Below are positions 21,291 through 30,369 of a DNA stretch of 64,000 nucleotides, in pieces. The stretch's first letter is position 1. The number at the start of each line of letters is the position of its first letter. Location of the stretch: NCBI GenBank assembly GCA_041319085.1, contig CP101033.1, positions 335,001 to 399,000 on the forward strand, written 5' to 3'. The notes beneath the pieces are model-generated. The model was not told the origin of the DNA. It worked only from the letters and a program-made list of their open reading frames with translations, and did not search any database. This DNA comes from Aeromonas veronii (lineage in GTDB: Bacteria > Pseudomonadota > Gammaproteobacteria > Enterobacterales > Aeromonadaceae). Made by a program: the position numbers and the translations under genes.

Positions 21291-22046
21291 CTAACTCGAG
21301 TGTTCAGATTGGGTCAACTCACTTCTCCTCTTTCTCATCGATTCTCCCTTCAGTGACAGCCGGTGAGCGTTGTGCATCAGCCGGTCCAGGATCGCATCTG
21401 CCAGAGTGTTGTCCCCCAAGCTCGCGTACCACTCTTCCGTTGGCAGCTGACTGACCACGACCGTCGAGTATTTCCCGTACCGATCATCCATGATCTCCAG
21501 CAGGGCGTTGCGCTGCTCGGCATTCACCGCTTCCAGTCCCCAGTCATCCAGGATCAGCAGCTCTATCCTTGCCAGTTGACCCAGCAGTCTGGCGTAACTG
21601 CCATCTACCTTGGCCTGGCTCAGCTCAAGTAGCAGACGCGGCAGCCGGTAGTAACGAGTGCTGTGCCCCTGCTGACAGGCTTGGTAGCCCAGCGCACAGG
21701 CTAGGTAGGTTTTTCCGCAGCCACAGGGGCCGGTAATGAGCAGGTTCTGGCCCCGGCGCAGCCACTCTCCTTGGGCCAGGTTTGCCACCTGTGACCGCTC
21801 CAGGTTGCGTGCAGACTGGTAGTCCACCTCTTGCACCGTGGCCTGGAGTTTGAGCCTCGCCTGCTTGACCAGCCGAGCTTGTTTACGCTGCTCCCGGCTC
21901 AGTTGTTCGTGTTCGACCAGCAGGCTTAGCCGCTCGATGAAGGGCAGCCCTTCGTAGGTACTTGCCTGTTCCAGTTGTTGTTGCACGGCATCCGCCATGC
22001 CAGTCAGTTTCAGGTGTCTCAAGCGGGTCAGCGTTTGTTGGGTCAT
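21291..22046 (-). CDS. istB: IS21-family helper ATPase IstB
   Basis: 251 aa from the ATG at 22046. AAA+ protein related to DnaC that helps IstA choose targets. It opens TQQTLTRLRHLKLTGMADAV. Walker A is LLITGPCGCGKTYLACALG; Walker B is LLILDDWGLEAV. It starts 14 bp after istA stops. A longer upstream frame overlapping istA is not credible because the IstB homology begins at this Met. Confidence 0.92.
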   Translation of the reverse strand: MTQQTLTRLRHLKLTGMADAVQQQLEQASTYEGLPFIERLSLLVEHEQLSREQRKQARLVKQARLKLQATVQEVDYQSARNLERSQVANLAQGEWLRRGQNLLITGPCGCGKTYLACALGYQACQQGHSTRYYRLPRLLLELSQAKVDGSYARLLGQLARIELLILDDWGLEAVNAEQRNALLEIMDDRYGKYSTVVVSQLPTEEWYASLGDNTLADAILDRLMHNAHRLSLKGESMRKRRSELTQSEHSS

Positions 22047-22060
22047 GGGTTTTTTCCTCG

Positions 22061-23602
22061 TTAGTGGAAGCTCTGGGGGCCGCGGATGTTCTCGTGCTCT
22101 TGCGGCAGTTCTGGATAACTGAGCGGACTTGCGGGCAGTTGGTCGCGGCCACTGGTCAGCACCGACTTGAGCTGCTTGAGCCGCACCAGTCCTTCCCGGT
22201 TGGCCAGCTGGCAACAGCCTTCGACTCGTGATGGCGGATACTCCCGGCTAAGACTCAGCAGTCCCAGGCAGAGTCGGTATGCCTGCTCGGCATGGGCTTT
22301 CTCTGCCAGCCGTTCGCTAACCCAGCACAAGGTGCCCGGTCCGATGTCGGCAGCCCACTGCTTAAGACGCCCTGGCGTCCAGCGTTGCTGCTTGCTGTGA
22401 CGTTCCGGCATGTGCTCAGGGAGTGTGCTCATCCCCGGGATGGTTTTACGCGGATGGCTCGCGACCAGCTGTTGCTGGTGATAGACCTGAAGCAGGGTAT
22501 CGCCCGCATGGAGCTCCAGTTGCTGACCCACATACTGGTGCGGCACCGAGTAATGGTGCTGCTCATAACTGACGTGATAGTCGATGTTGACCTTGACCGT
22601 TTTGATGGCGACATAGCGATAGGGATGCACCGGTAGTGACCCCAGTGCCGGGCGGTCCAACTGCTCAAACGCCTCGCGTCGGTTACCGGGCAGCTGCTTG
22701 AACGGGCGCTCGTTGAGCTCATTCAACAAAGCCCGGATGCACTGGTTTAGCTCGGCAAGCGAGAAGAAGGTCTGATGGCGTAGACGAGCCAGGATCCAGC
22801 GCTCGACGATCTGCACACCCACCTCGGCCTTGGCTTTGTCCTTAGGCTTGTAAGGGCGAGCTGGCATCACCGCCACCTGATAGTGCTCGGCCAACTGCTG
22901 GTAGCTGGGGTTGAGCTCGGGATCGTATCGGCAAGCCTTGCTGACACCGCTCTTGAGGTTGTCGGGGATCAGCAGTACCGGTGTCCCGCCGAAAAACTCA
23001 AAGGCACGGACATGGCTTTGCAGCCAGTCCGGCAGTGACTGGGACCAGGTGGCCTCGGCAAAGGTGTAGTTGGACGCACCGAGCACGGCGACAAAGACTT
23101 GTGCCTGACGGACCTCACCCGTAGTCGGCGACACGATGGGCACCGTGGGCCCGCAGTAGTCGATAAAGAGCTTTTCCCCCGCCTTGTGGATCTGGCGCAT
23201 GGAGCGCTTTTGCAACTGACACCAGGACTTGTAACGGTCACAGAACTGGGAGTAGCTGTAACAGCTATTGGGATAGCGCTGGGTGTACTCCTCCCAGAGC
23301 AGCTGTTTGGAGACCCCCTTGCGCTTGAGCTCCTGATGGACAGAGGGCCAATCCGGCACAACATGGCGGGCCGAGATGGTGGTATCGGCCTGCGGATAGA
23401 ACAGGGCAGCCAGTCGGCCATCATCAAGCTCGGTAGGTAAGGGCCAGGTAAGGCCGAGCGCCTGGGCACTTTTGAGGAGTTTCTGGATGGAGCCGACACT
23501 GACCTTGGTACAGATACTGATTTGGCGAACAGAGAGGTCAGCTTCCAGCCGCAGTCGCAGCACTTCACGAATTTTACGCATTGCAATCCTCTTGGCAGAC
23601 AT
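22061..23602 (-). CDS. istA: IS21-family transposase IstA
   Basis: 513 aa. The N-terminal helix-turn-helix is DLSVRQISICTKVSVGSIQKL. The DDE core has FIDYCGPTVPIVS (first Asp), TPVLLIPDNLKSGVSK (second Asp) and DKAKAEVGVQIVERWIL (Glu). It cuts and joins the IS21 ends, giving 4-8 bp duplications (here 5 bp). First gene of the istAB pair. The gene is intact, so the element may still be mobile. Confidence 0.93.
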   Translation of the reverse strand: MSAKRIAMRKIREVLRLRLEADLSVRQISICTKVSVGSIQKLLKSAQALGLTWPLPTELDDGRLAALFYPQADTTISARHVVPDWPSVHQELKRKGVSKQLLWEEYTQRYPNSCYSYSQFCDRYKSWCQLQKRSMRQIHKAGEKLFIDYCGPTVPIVSPTTGEVRQAQVFVAVLGASNYTFAEATWSQSLPDWLQSHVRAFEFFGGTPVLLIPDNLKSGVSKACRYDPELNPSYQQLAEHYQVAVMPARPYKPKDKAKAEVGVQIVERWILARLRHQTFFSLAELNQCIRALLNELNERPFKQLPGNRREAFEQLDRPALGSLPVHPYRYVAIKTVKVNIDYHVSYEQHHYSVPHQYVGQQLELHAGDTLLQVYHQQQLVASHPRKTIPGMSTLPEHMPERHSKQQRWTPGRLKQWAADIGPGTLCWVSERLAEKAHAEQAYRLCLGLLSLSREYPPSRVEGCCQLANREGLVRLKQLKSVLTSGRDQLPASPLSYPELPQEHENIRGPQSFH

Positions 23603-23828
23603 AGGCTCTTCCCTGGCAAAAGGGAGAGCGTATCAAAGGTTTTTAAATCAATGCGTTAAGGATGATTCCGGTGAATGTGAACAGTGATTCCGGGATGTTG
23701 AACACTGTTTCCGGAAAGGAGGGGCGAAGTGTTCAGGTTGAACCGGAATGAGCGTTCACATTGGTCCGGAAATGGTGTTCACGTTGAATCGGAATTGGTG
23801 TTCATGATCGGCCGGAATATGCAACGGG

Positions 23829-25380
23829 TCGAAACTTAGAACTCCCAAAAGATGCCAATATTCTTTCGACTACCTCCCCTCAAAGCCATATCACGTACGT
23901 TAATCCTGACTTCATTAAAATCAGTGGTTTCACTGAGGAAGAACTATTAGGCCAGCCTCACAACATCGTAAGACACCCAGATATGCCGCCTGCTGCATTT
24001 GAGCATATGTGGAGTACATTAAAATCTGGCCGCTCATGGATGGGGCTAGTAAAAAATCGCTGTAAAAATGGCGACCACTATTGGGTAAGTGCTTATGTAA
24101 CGCCAATAGCTAAGAATGGTTCGATTGTTGAATACCAGTCTGTAAGGACCAAGCCTGAACCTGAGCAGGTTTTGGCTGCTGAAAAATTATATGCTCAATT
24201 GAGAAGCGGGAAGGCCGCGAGGCCGAAATTGGCTGCTAGCTTTTCCGTGAAAATACTCTTGCTCATATGGGGTAGTATTATATCAAGCGCAATGGCTGCC
24301 GGCATGCTTACTGATACATCAATAAGCAGCTTATTGTTAGCCACTTTAATGTCAGGAAGCTTAAGCTCTGTTAGTGTTTTGGCTATTCTCTCTCCTCTTG
24401 GAAGACTGGTTGAAAGAGCCAGGAATATTTCCAATAACCCATTAAGTCAATCCCTCTACACTGGGCGCACCGATGAGTTTGGCCAAATAGAGTTTGCTTT
24501 ACGAATGATGCAAGCTGAAACAGGCGCCATAGTAGGTCGCATAGGTGATGCATCAAATCGGCTTAGCGAACACACCCGAGGCCTACTAAAGGATATTGAG
24601 TCAAGCAATGTACTTACAGTTGAGCAGCAGGCAGAGACAGATCAAATAGCAACGGCAGTAAACCAAATGGTGGCAAGCATTCAAGAGGTTGCGAGCAATG
24701 CACAGCATGCTGCAGATGCGGCCGGAAGAGCAGACACTGAGACGGCATCTGGCCAGCGTCTGGTAGCCCACACAAGCCAGTCAATCACTGCCCTTGAAGG
24801 TGAAATTAGGCAAGCCGCTCAGGTTATTCATGAGCTTGAAGGTCAAAGTAACGAGATATCAAAAGTTCTTGACGTTATACGAGGGATCGCCGAGCAAACG
24901 AATTTGTTGGCACTCAACGCAGCAATTGAGGCCGCGCGTGCTGGTGAGCAGGGGCGTGGTTTTGCTGTTGTCGCCGATGAGGTTCGCAGTCTTGCTGCTC
25001 GCACACAGCAATCGACAACGGATATTCAAAGCATGATCAGCGCTCTACAAGAGCGAGCGCAATCCGCTGTTACAGTCATGGAGCAAAGTAGTCGGCAAGC
25101 GCACACGAGTGTAGCTCACGCAGAGGAAGCAGCTACAGCTCTTGATGGAATTGGCCAACGCGTTAACGAAATTACCGACATGAACGCGCAAATAGCGACT
25201 GCGGTCGAGCAGCAGGGAGCAGTAAGTGAAGACATAAACCGCAGTATTATCAATATACGCGATGCTGCTGATACCAATGTACAGACCGGGCAGAATAATT
25301 TGCAAAGTGCGAAATCTGTCGCTCAGTTAACTAGCGCTCTGAGCGAACTGGCAAAACAGTTTTGGGAAAAACGAGGATAA
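23829..25380 (+). pseudogene. methyl-accepting chemotaxis protein of Tn1721 (orfI type), separated from its start
   Basis: Nearly the whole of a PAS-containing chemoreceptor. An Aer-like PAS domain ([20 protein letters not shown], then [20 protein letters not shown]) is followed by a short hydrophobic region with two helices, a HAMP-like linker ([13 protein letters not shown]) and the signalling tip ([20 protein letters not shown]). Its first eight codons lie at 21185, split off by the IS21 insertion. An internal ATG at 23983 could give a product lacking most of the PAS domain. Tn1721 is known to carry such a gene transcribed away from res, as here. Confidence 0.85.
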
Positions 25381-25400
25381 CGCTTTTCAGTATCTCGACA

Positions 25401-25434
25401 GGGATAACTTACTTTACCATCGGTTATCCCTTTT
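25401..25434 (+). terminator. terminator of the mcp-like gene
   Basis: GGGATAAC / GTTATCCC with a 14-nt loop and TTTT, 20 bp after the stop. Confidence 0.75.
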
Positions 25435-25531
25435 AGCCGCACAAATTTTAGCCATGGCTTTTCAGGAAGTCAGGGCTATCAGAATGGCCTTAGAAAGCCT
25501 AGTCAAAGAGCTGTCACGAGAACACCGTTAG

Positions 25532-25569
25532 CTTAGCGTACGATTTTTTCCGAATTCTGCGGTTCCCCC
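25532..25569 (-). repeat. Tn1721-type 38-bp terminal repeat (right outer)
   Basis: On the minus strand it begins GGGGGAACCGCAG and ends ACGCTAAG; CGCTA follows on the plus strand at 25570. Confidence 0.93.
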
Positions 25570-25574
25570 CGCTA

Positions 25575-25990
25575 CCGTTGCAAGCTGTGTCTGCGCACCA
25601 GCACCGTTCTGACCAACACGCCTCTGGCCCGGTTGCGCAAAGCCCAGTGCTGGGAAGACTACGCGCAAGCCCTGATCGAAGGGTTGACCGTTCGCAAGGC
25701 AGCTCTACGTTGCGGGGTCAGCAAAAACACCGCTTTCCTCTGGCGTCACCGTTTCTTGCGCGCGATGGCAACCCATCAAGCCACCCGAGCAGAGGGCATC
25801 GTTGAGGTAGACGAGACCTTCTTCCTCGAATCGTTCAAGGGGCAACGGGGACTGCCACGTCCGCCAAGGCATCGTGGTGGCAAGGGGCGAACCCGTGGAA
25901 CCGGGCCGGATTACATCCCGGTGATGGTGGTGCAAGACCGAGCAGGCCACCATGCGGATTTTCAGCTGGAAAAAATGAATGCCGAGGCGG
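25575..25990 (+). pseudogene. IS1595-family transposase, middle piece
   Basis: Continues the gene begun at 4947. It completes the zinc ribbon ([11 protein letters not shown]), a helix-turn-helix ([21 protein letters not shown]) and the start of the ISXO2-like catalytic domain ([13 protein letters not shown], first Asp of the DDE-type triad). It is cut after NAEA at 25990 by a 300-bp element. Confidence 0.82.
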
Positions 25991-26290
25991 TGCATATTCC
26001 GGTCGAAAATGAACACCTATTCCGGTTTAAAATGAACGCTGATTCCGGCTTGCGTGTACACCGATTCCGGACACCTCAGAGCACGTACTCTGATGTCAGA
26101 TGAACCGTCCTGTTCCAACGTCCTGGATCCATAACTGCCGCGCTGCGCTTGGCTGCTGGCTTGTTCGGTGAGTCGAAAAGATGCCTCCCCTCAAAGCTCA
26201 GCTTCTGCTCGAAGAATCCCTGTCAGCATACTTTCCGGAAATGGTGTTCACAGATTCCGGAATCACTGTTCAACTTCACCAGAATACGCA
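25991..26290. mobile_element. 300-bp miniature element with IS21-like ends
   Basis: Exactly 300 bp between perfect GGCGG duplications (25986-25990, 26291-26295). The left end TGCATATTCCGG and the reversed right end TGCGTATTCTGG match the neighbouring complete IS21-family element. Four spaced TTCCGG repeats on the left and two on the right copy its binding-site array. There is no istA or istB; the centre (about 26100-26215) is unrelated to either gene. It is probably a non-autonomous derivative mobilised in trans. Confidence 0.82.
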
Positions 26291-26295
26291 GGCGG

Positions 26296-26636
26296 TCATC
26301 GCAGTCTTGAAGCCGCTGGTGTCACCGGATGCGGTACTGTGTAGCGATGGTGCGGGTGTGTATGCCAGTTTTAGCCAAGTGCAGGGCGTAACCCATCAGG
26401 TCGTGCATAATCGCCAAGGCGAACGGGTGAGCGGTGCGTATCACATCCAGCACGTGAACGGGTATCACCATCGGTTGAAAGAGTGGATGGAGCGTTTCCA
26501 TGGCGTGGCGACGCACTACCTGAAGAACTACCTCGGTTGGCGCAGGATGCTGGAGCGTTACGGGAAGGGGATGAATATCCAAGCGTGTTTGCATGAGGCG
26601 CTGGGGCACCCCATGCAACTCGTAATTGGGACATAG
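26296..26636 (+). pseudogene. IS1595-family transposase, 3' piece
   Basis: Resumes in frame with the middle piece ([16 protein letters not shown]). It includes [11 protein letters not shown] (second catalytic Asp) and the [20 protein letters not shown] region with HVN and the downstream Glu, ending MQLVIGT at the element's right edge. A plus-strand frame entering from the 300-bp element (ATG 26181) reads through it but is chimeric. Confidence 0.82.
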
Positions 26637-26640
26637 CCAT

Positions 26641-26672
26641 AAAAAAACCACCCTTTCTTCGGGTGGTTTTTT
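26641..26672. terminator. bidirectional terminator after hsdR
   Basis: AAAAAAACCACCC / GGGTGGTTTTTT with a 7-nt loop. It ends hsdR on the minus strand and could also stop transcription leaving the IS1595 element. Confidence 0.85.
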
Positions 26673-26679
26673 ATTTCTG

Positions 26680-29600
26680 CTATTTGGCTGCGTTATCTCG
26701 CCATCCGCCAATCCCTTTGAGTAGCAGATCCAGCAATAGGTGTTGCAGGGCTACGGCTTTCTCTGGGGCGGAGAGGTAATCCAGCGACATGCCTTGTTGG
26801 GTGTCCATGCGTGCGATCACCGCTTCATCCACGGCCTTGGGGTAGTCACCCAGCATGATTGCGTCGCGATCATTGTTGTTGACCTGCTCCATCAGGGTCG
26901 CGTTTTCACTGAGCTTGCTGGCCATGCCGTGTAGCCAGTCGAGCTTGTCGCCCTCTGTTACTTCGACACCGAACAGGTCGTTCATCCGCGCCAGCAGTTC
27001 GGAGATGAAGTCTTTCTTCTCCTCCTTCGGAGCAGCACTGCCCAGTGCCGAGATGCCCTGCAAACCATAGCCTTCGGCATCTTCCTTGAGCTTCAGATCC
27101 TGGGTGCGCTTGGCCTTGAGGTTGTAGTGAGTCAGCATCACGGCAGAGAGGTCGATCTCGTCCTCTTCGAGGATCTCCTGACGCAATAGCGGCAACAGAT
27201 GGCGGGCAAAGACACACAGCCGCTCCATCTCATAGTCATCAAAGGCGGTGATCTGCGAGACAAACTCGTAGAAGCGCACATAGCCGTTGAGGTCTTTCTT
27301 GAAGATATCGAGCTCGGAGCGGGCCTCGCCAGCTTCTTTGAGGCGACGTTCGGCATTGGCCTTGTCGGTGGCCGAGCCGCCCTGTTCAACCAGTTTCAAC
27401 ATGCGCCGACACTCGCGGATGGTCTCCGTGGTGAAGCCATAGCGTTTGCTGAAGCGGTCGACCGCCGGTTTGATATAACCCAGCATGGCTTCCTGACCCC
27501 GCTTCGGATCGAAATAGGCATCGGTAAAGGCCACCACCTCATTCCAGGTGAAGATGCCGGTGCTCTTGAGCTTGTGGAACAGGTCATAGACCAGATTGGG
27601 ATCCGACACGGTTTCCAGCGCTGCCGTCTCGTAATACTTCTGGAACTCCTCCAGCACATCCTGGGGATCGTTGACAAAATCCAGCACAAAGGTGGAGGTC
27701 TTGCCCGGACACGTCCGGTTCAGGCGCGAGAGGGTCTGAATGCAGTCCACGCCCGTCAGCTTCTTGTCCACATACATGGCGCACAGCTTGGGTTGGTCGA
27801 AACCGGTCTGGAACTTGTTGGCAACCAGCATCACCTGATAATCCTGGGTGTCGAACGCTTTGCGCATGTCGCGCCCATTCAGCTCAGGGTTCATGTTGCG
27901 CTCATTGAAGCTCTGGCCGTCGTCCTCGATCTCTCCCGAGAAGGCCACCATGGCACGGATGCCCCGGTATTTTTGCTCCTGCACGTACTTGTCGAACGCC
28001 AGCTTGTAGCGCACTGCTTCCATCCGGCTGCTGGTGACCACCATCGCCTTGGCTTGCCCGGCCAGCAGAGGAGCCACGTTCTGGCGGAAGTGTTCGATGA
28101 TCACCTGCACCTTCTGGCCTATGTTGTGCGGGTGCAACCGTACCCATTGCGAGAGCTTGCGCTTGGCCCGCTTGCTGTCGACTTCCTTGTCGGCCTCTTC
28201 GCTGTCCATCGCCAGCTTGTAGGCCAGCCGATAACTGGTGTAGTTCTTCAGCACATCAAGAATAAAGCCCTCTTCGATGGCCTGGCGCATGGTGTAGACG
28301 TGGAACGGTTCCGGCTTGTTGTCATCGCTGCTCGGCATGTTCGGCTTAGGCCTGCGACCGAACAGCTCCAGCGTCTTGGCCTTGGGTGTCGCGGTAAAGG
28401 CAAAGTAGCTGATATTGGCGCTACCTGCACGGGCGGCCAGGGTCAGGTTGATAACATCTTCGGTCGAGAGATCCTCCTCGTCATCCAGCTGCTCGGCCAT
28501 CAGCACTTCCCGCAACTGGCGGGCTGTCTTGCCGGTTTGGCTGGAGTGGGCCTCGTCGGCCACCACGGCAAAGCGGCACCCCTTCAGGGTGGTGGTTTCC
28601 TGGATGGCCTTGAGCACAAATGGGAAGGTCTGGATGGTGACGATGATGATCGGCGTACCCAAGGTGAGGGCGCCAGCCAGCTGGGCCGACTTGCTGCCGT
28701 CCCCCTCTTCGCGGTTGATGCGGGAGATGACGCCATCGGCATGTTCAAACTGGGCAATGGTCTCCTGCAACTGGCTATCGAGCACGGTGCGGTCGGTAAT
28801 GACGATCACCGAATCAAACTGCTTCTGGCCGCCTTGTCGCAACGAGGCGAGCTGATGGGTCAGCCAGGCGATGGAGTTGGATTTGCCGGAGCCAGCGGAG
28901 TGCTGGATCAGATACTTCTGGCCACTGCCTTCGTGGCGCACGGCGCCCAGCAGGCTCTCAACCACATTCCACTGGTGATAACGGGGGAAGATCAGGCTCT
29001 CTTTCTTCTTGATGCGCCCCAGATCGTCCTCTTCATGCTGCACATGCAGATGCATGTAGCGGGCGAGGATTTTCAGCAAGGCTTCCGGTTGCAGTATTTC
29101 CTGCCACAGATATTCGGTGCCATAGCCAGTTTCAGGCTGATCATTACCGGCTCCGCCGTCTCGTGTGCCGCGGTTAAAGGGCAGAAAGTAGGTGCTCTCG
29201 CCAGCGAGCTTGGTGGTCATCGCCACCTCGAACTGGTTCACCGCGAAATGGACCAGGGCCCCGCGTCGGAAGGCCAGTAGCGGCTCCACCTTGCCGGCTG
29301 TTTTCAGCGGTCTGTCTCTGCGGTACTGCTGTTTTGCGTTTTCCAGGCTCTGCTTGAAGCAGGATTTCAGCTCCAGCGTCGCAATCGGCAGGCCGTTTAA
29401 AAACAGCGTCAAATCGAGCCGTCCGTCGTAGCCGTGGGGACTGTAGATGAGCTCGGGCACCACCCGTAGTCGATTCATGGCATAGCGGGCCGTCAGCTCG
29501 GGGTTGAGATCATGGTCCGGCTTGAAGGTCGCCACACTCAGGCGATGGCCGCGATCCTCAATCTGATTGCGCAACAGCCACAGGGTACCACGCTCAGGGC

Positions 29601-29835
29601 TTTCCAGAGCCCGTACGGCGGCATTGAGCAGATGACGCTCCGGCTCCTCGCCATAGGTCTTGCAGAACTTGGCCCAGCCTTCGGGCTGGCTCTGCTGCAC
29701 ATAGGCGAGCAGATCCTCGGGGTAGAGCGCCCGCTCGCGGTCGTAATGAGCTGACTGCCCAACCAGCCAGCCCGAAGCGGCCAACTGCTCAATGATATGG
29801 TCTTGAAACGCCTTTTCCCGAGCTTTGTTATCCAT
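26680..29835 (-). CDS. hsdR: type I restriction enzyme R subunit
   Basis: 1051 aa. It translocates and cleaves unmodified DNA as part of the HsdR2M2S complex. The N-terminal nuclease domain has a PD-(D/E)xK-type core (D141 in DGRLDLTLFL, then TLELK at about 153-157). The SF2 translocase carries Walker A SAGSGKS (about 313-319) and the DEAH box (427-430), then AFTATPK and the QTGFDQPKL motif VI region. The C-terminal part binds the methylase core. ATG at 29835 with GGAAG upstream. Last gene of the operon, 33 bp after the DUF1643 gene. Intact and of usual length. Confidence 0.95.
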   Translation of the reverse strand: MDNKAREKAFQDHIIEQLAASGWLVGQSAHYDRERALYPEDLLAYVQQSQPEGWAKFCKTYGEEPERHLLNAAVRALESPERGTLWLLRNQIEDRGHRLSVATFKPDHDLNPELTARYAMNRLRVVPELIYSPHGYDGRLDLTLFLNGLPIATLELKSCFKQSLENAKQQYRRDRPLKTAGKVEPLLAFRRGALVHFAVNQFEVAMTTKLAGESTYFLPFNRGTRDGGAGNDQPETGYGTEYLWQEILQPEALLKILARYMHLHVQHEEDDLGRIKKKESLIFPRYHQWNVVESLLGAVRHEGSGQKYLIQHSAGSGKSNSIAWLTHQLASLRQGGQKQFDSVIVITDRTVLDSQLQETIAQFEHADGVISRINREEGDGSKSAQLAGALTLGTPIIIVTIQTFPFVLKAIQETTTLKGCRFAVVADEAHSSQTGKTARQLREVLMAEQLDDEEDLSTEDVINLTLAARAGSANISYFAFTATPKAKTLELFGRRPKPNMPSSDDNKPEPFHVYTMRQAIEEGFILDVLKNYTSYRLAYKLAMDSEEADKEVDSKRAKRKLSQWVRLHPHNIGQKVQVIIEHFRQNVAPLLAGQAKAMVVTSSRMEAVRYKLAFDKYVQEQKYRGIRAMVAFSGEIEDDGQSFNERNMNPELNGRDMRKAFDTQDYQVMLVANKFQTGFDQPKLCAMYVDKKLTGVDCIQTLSRLNRTCPGKTSTFVLDFVNDPQDVLEEFQKYYETAALETVSDPNLVYDLFHKLKSTGIFTWNEVVAFTDAYFDPKRGQEAMLGYIKPAVDRFSKRYGFTTETIRECRRMLKLVEQGGSATDKANAERRLKEAGEARSELDIFKKDLNGYVRFYEFVSQITAFDDYEMERLCVFARHLLPLLRQEILEEDEIDLSAVMLTHYNLKAKRTQDLKLKEDAEGYGLQGISALGSAAPKEEKKDFISELLARMNDLFGVEVTEGDKLDWLHGMASKLSENATLMEQVNNNDRDAIMLGDYPKAVDEAVIARMDTQQGMSLDYLSAPEKAVALQHLLLDLLLKGIGGWRDNAAK

Positions 29836-29868
29836 TGTTCTTCCACATCCGTTCTATCGAGAACATGC

Positions 29869-30369
29869 CTAGATTGCCCACCTCAATGGGGTCAGGGTAC
29901 TGTTGAGATACAGTGGGTGAGTAGGCTCACCCGATTGATTCAGTTGCAGATAATGAAGTTCAGACAGCAGGGCACGAATGTGGGATGAACGCCGTAAAAA
30001 CGCCCCATGGTTGCCCCATGCTGCCACTACCACGCCAGCGTATTTGGCTAATTCGATCAGCCACTCATCATTGGCCACACCGACTGGGTCCGTAGCCGCT
30101 TTCATTTGGCTAGGGTCGGTCGCCCGATAGGCGAACAGGTTAGCCATCACCAAGCCGCCGTAACCCCAGCGTTTGGCAAAATCAATACAACGCCGAATGG
30201 TTGGATCATCCAGTGTCTCATCTGCCGTGGACGGGTTCAGGCCAATAAACAGGGCGTAAGGCTTGTCAGACGCCCAGACCCGACTAAGCGCGTAGCGATA
30301 AGTGCGGCAAGGGGAAAGCACCGCATGGCGAGAACGAGCAGGATAGTCCAGTTCAGCCAGCAAGCTCAT
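29869..30369 (-). CDS. DUF1643-domain protein
   Basis: 166 aa. The N-terminal part (YRYALSRVWASDKPYALFIG) is followed by the family's most conserved stretch (LNPSTADETLDDPTIRRCI), then WGYGGLVMANLFAYRATDPS and VVAAWGNHG. There is no signal peptide or membrane segment. Members of this family are mostly uncharacterised, and the fold resembles small nucleotide- or base-processing enzymes only by speculation. Its start overlaps the hsdS stop (ATGA) and it precedes hsdR by 33 bp, so it is translated as part of the restriction-modification operon. A role in controlling or assisting the RM system is inference. Confidence 0.85.
   Translation of the reverse strand: MSLLAELDYPARSRHAVLSPCRTYRYALSRVWASDKPYALFIGLNPSTADETLDDPTIRRCIDFAKRWGYGGLVMANLFAYRATDPSQMKAATDPVGVANDEWLIELAKYAGVVVAAWGNHGAFLRRSSHIRALLSELHYLQLNQSGEPTHPLYLNSTLTPLRWAI

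Larger units (their letters stand above)
21211..23823 (-). mobile_element. IS21-family insertion sequence, complete
   Basis: 2,613 bp with ends TGCGTATTCCGGC and, reversed, TGCATATTCCGGC, flanked by a perfect ACGGG duplication (21206-21210, 23824-23828). Near the right end are about six spaced copies of a TTCCGG...GTTCA motif and near the left end two, matching the multiple transposase-binding repeats of IS21. It encodes istA and istB. Confidence 0.92.
5153..25569 (-). mobile_element. Tn1721-type Tn3-family transposon carrying tet(A) and a class 1 integron
   Basis: A 20,417-bp unit bounded by 38-bp terminal repeats (5153-5190 and 25532-25569) and a perfect 5-bp duplication CGCTA (5148-5152, 25570-25574). 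In Tn1721 order, from the right end: mcp-like gene, resolution region, tnpR, tnpA, internal 38-bp repeat, tetR/tet(A)/pecM, truncated tnpA, outer repeat. A Tn402-type integron is inserted beside the resolution region and an IS21-family element in the mcp gene. The clean duplication shows that the unit arrived by transposition and has not since recombined at its ends. Confidence 0.92.
4880..26638 (+). mobile_element. IS1595-family insertion sequence, interrupted twice
   Basis: Near-matching outer ends: TGTCCCAATTACGTGTTG near 4885 and, on the other strand, TGTCCCAATTACGAGTTG ending near 26634. One transposase gene between them is split by a 20.4-kb transposon at 5152 and a 300-bp element at 25990. 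With both insertions removed, the three pieces total about 1.04 kb and rebuild a single reading frame. No target duplication is evident in the flanks (TTTCTTTT versus ATAAAAAA). The exact outermost bases are uncertain by a few positions. Confidence 0.75.

Noticed and set aside
10640..25569. Second insertion of a complete Tn1721 core
   Set aside because: The internal 38-bp repeat lacks its own target duplication and the arrangement is the known three-repeat structure of Tn1721.
27199..29280. 693-codon plus-strand frame opposite hsdR
   Set aside because: Antisense mirror of a complete hsdR; composition follows the codon pattern of the real strand.
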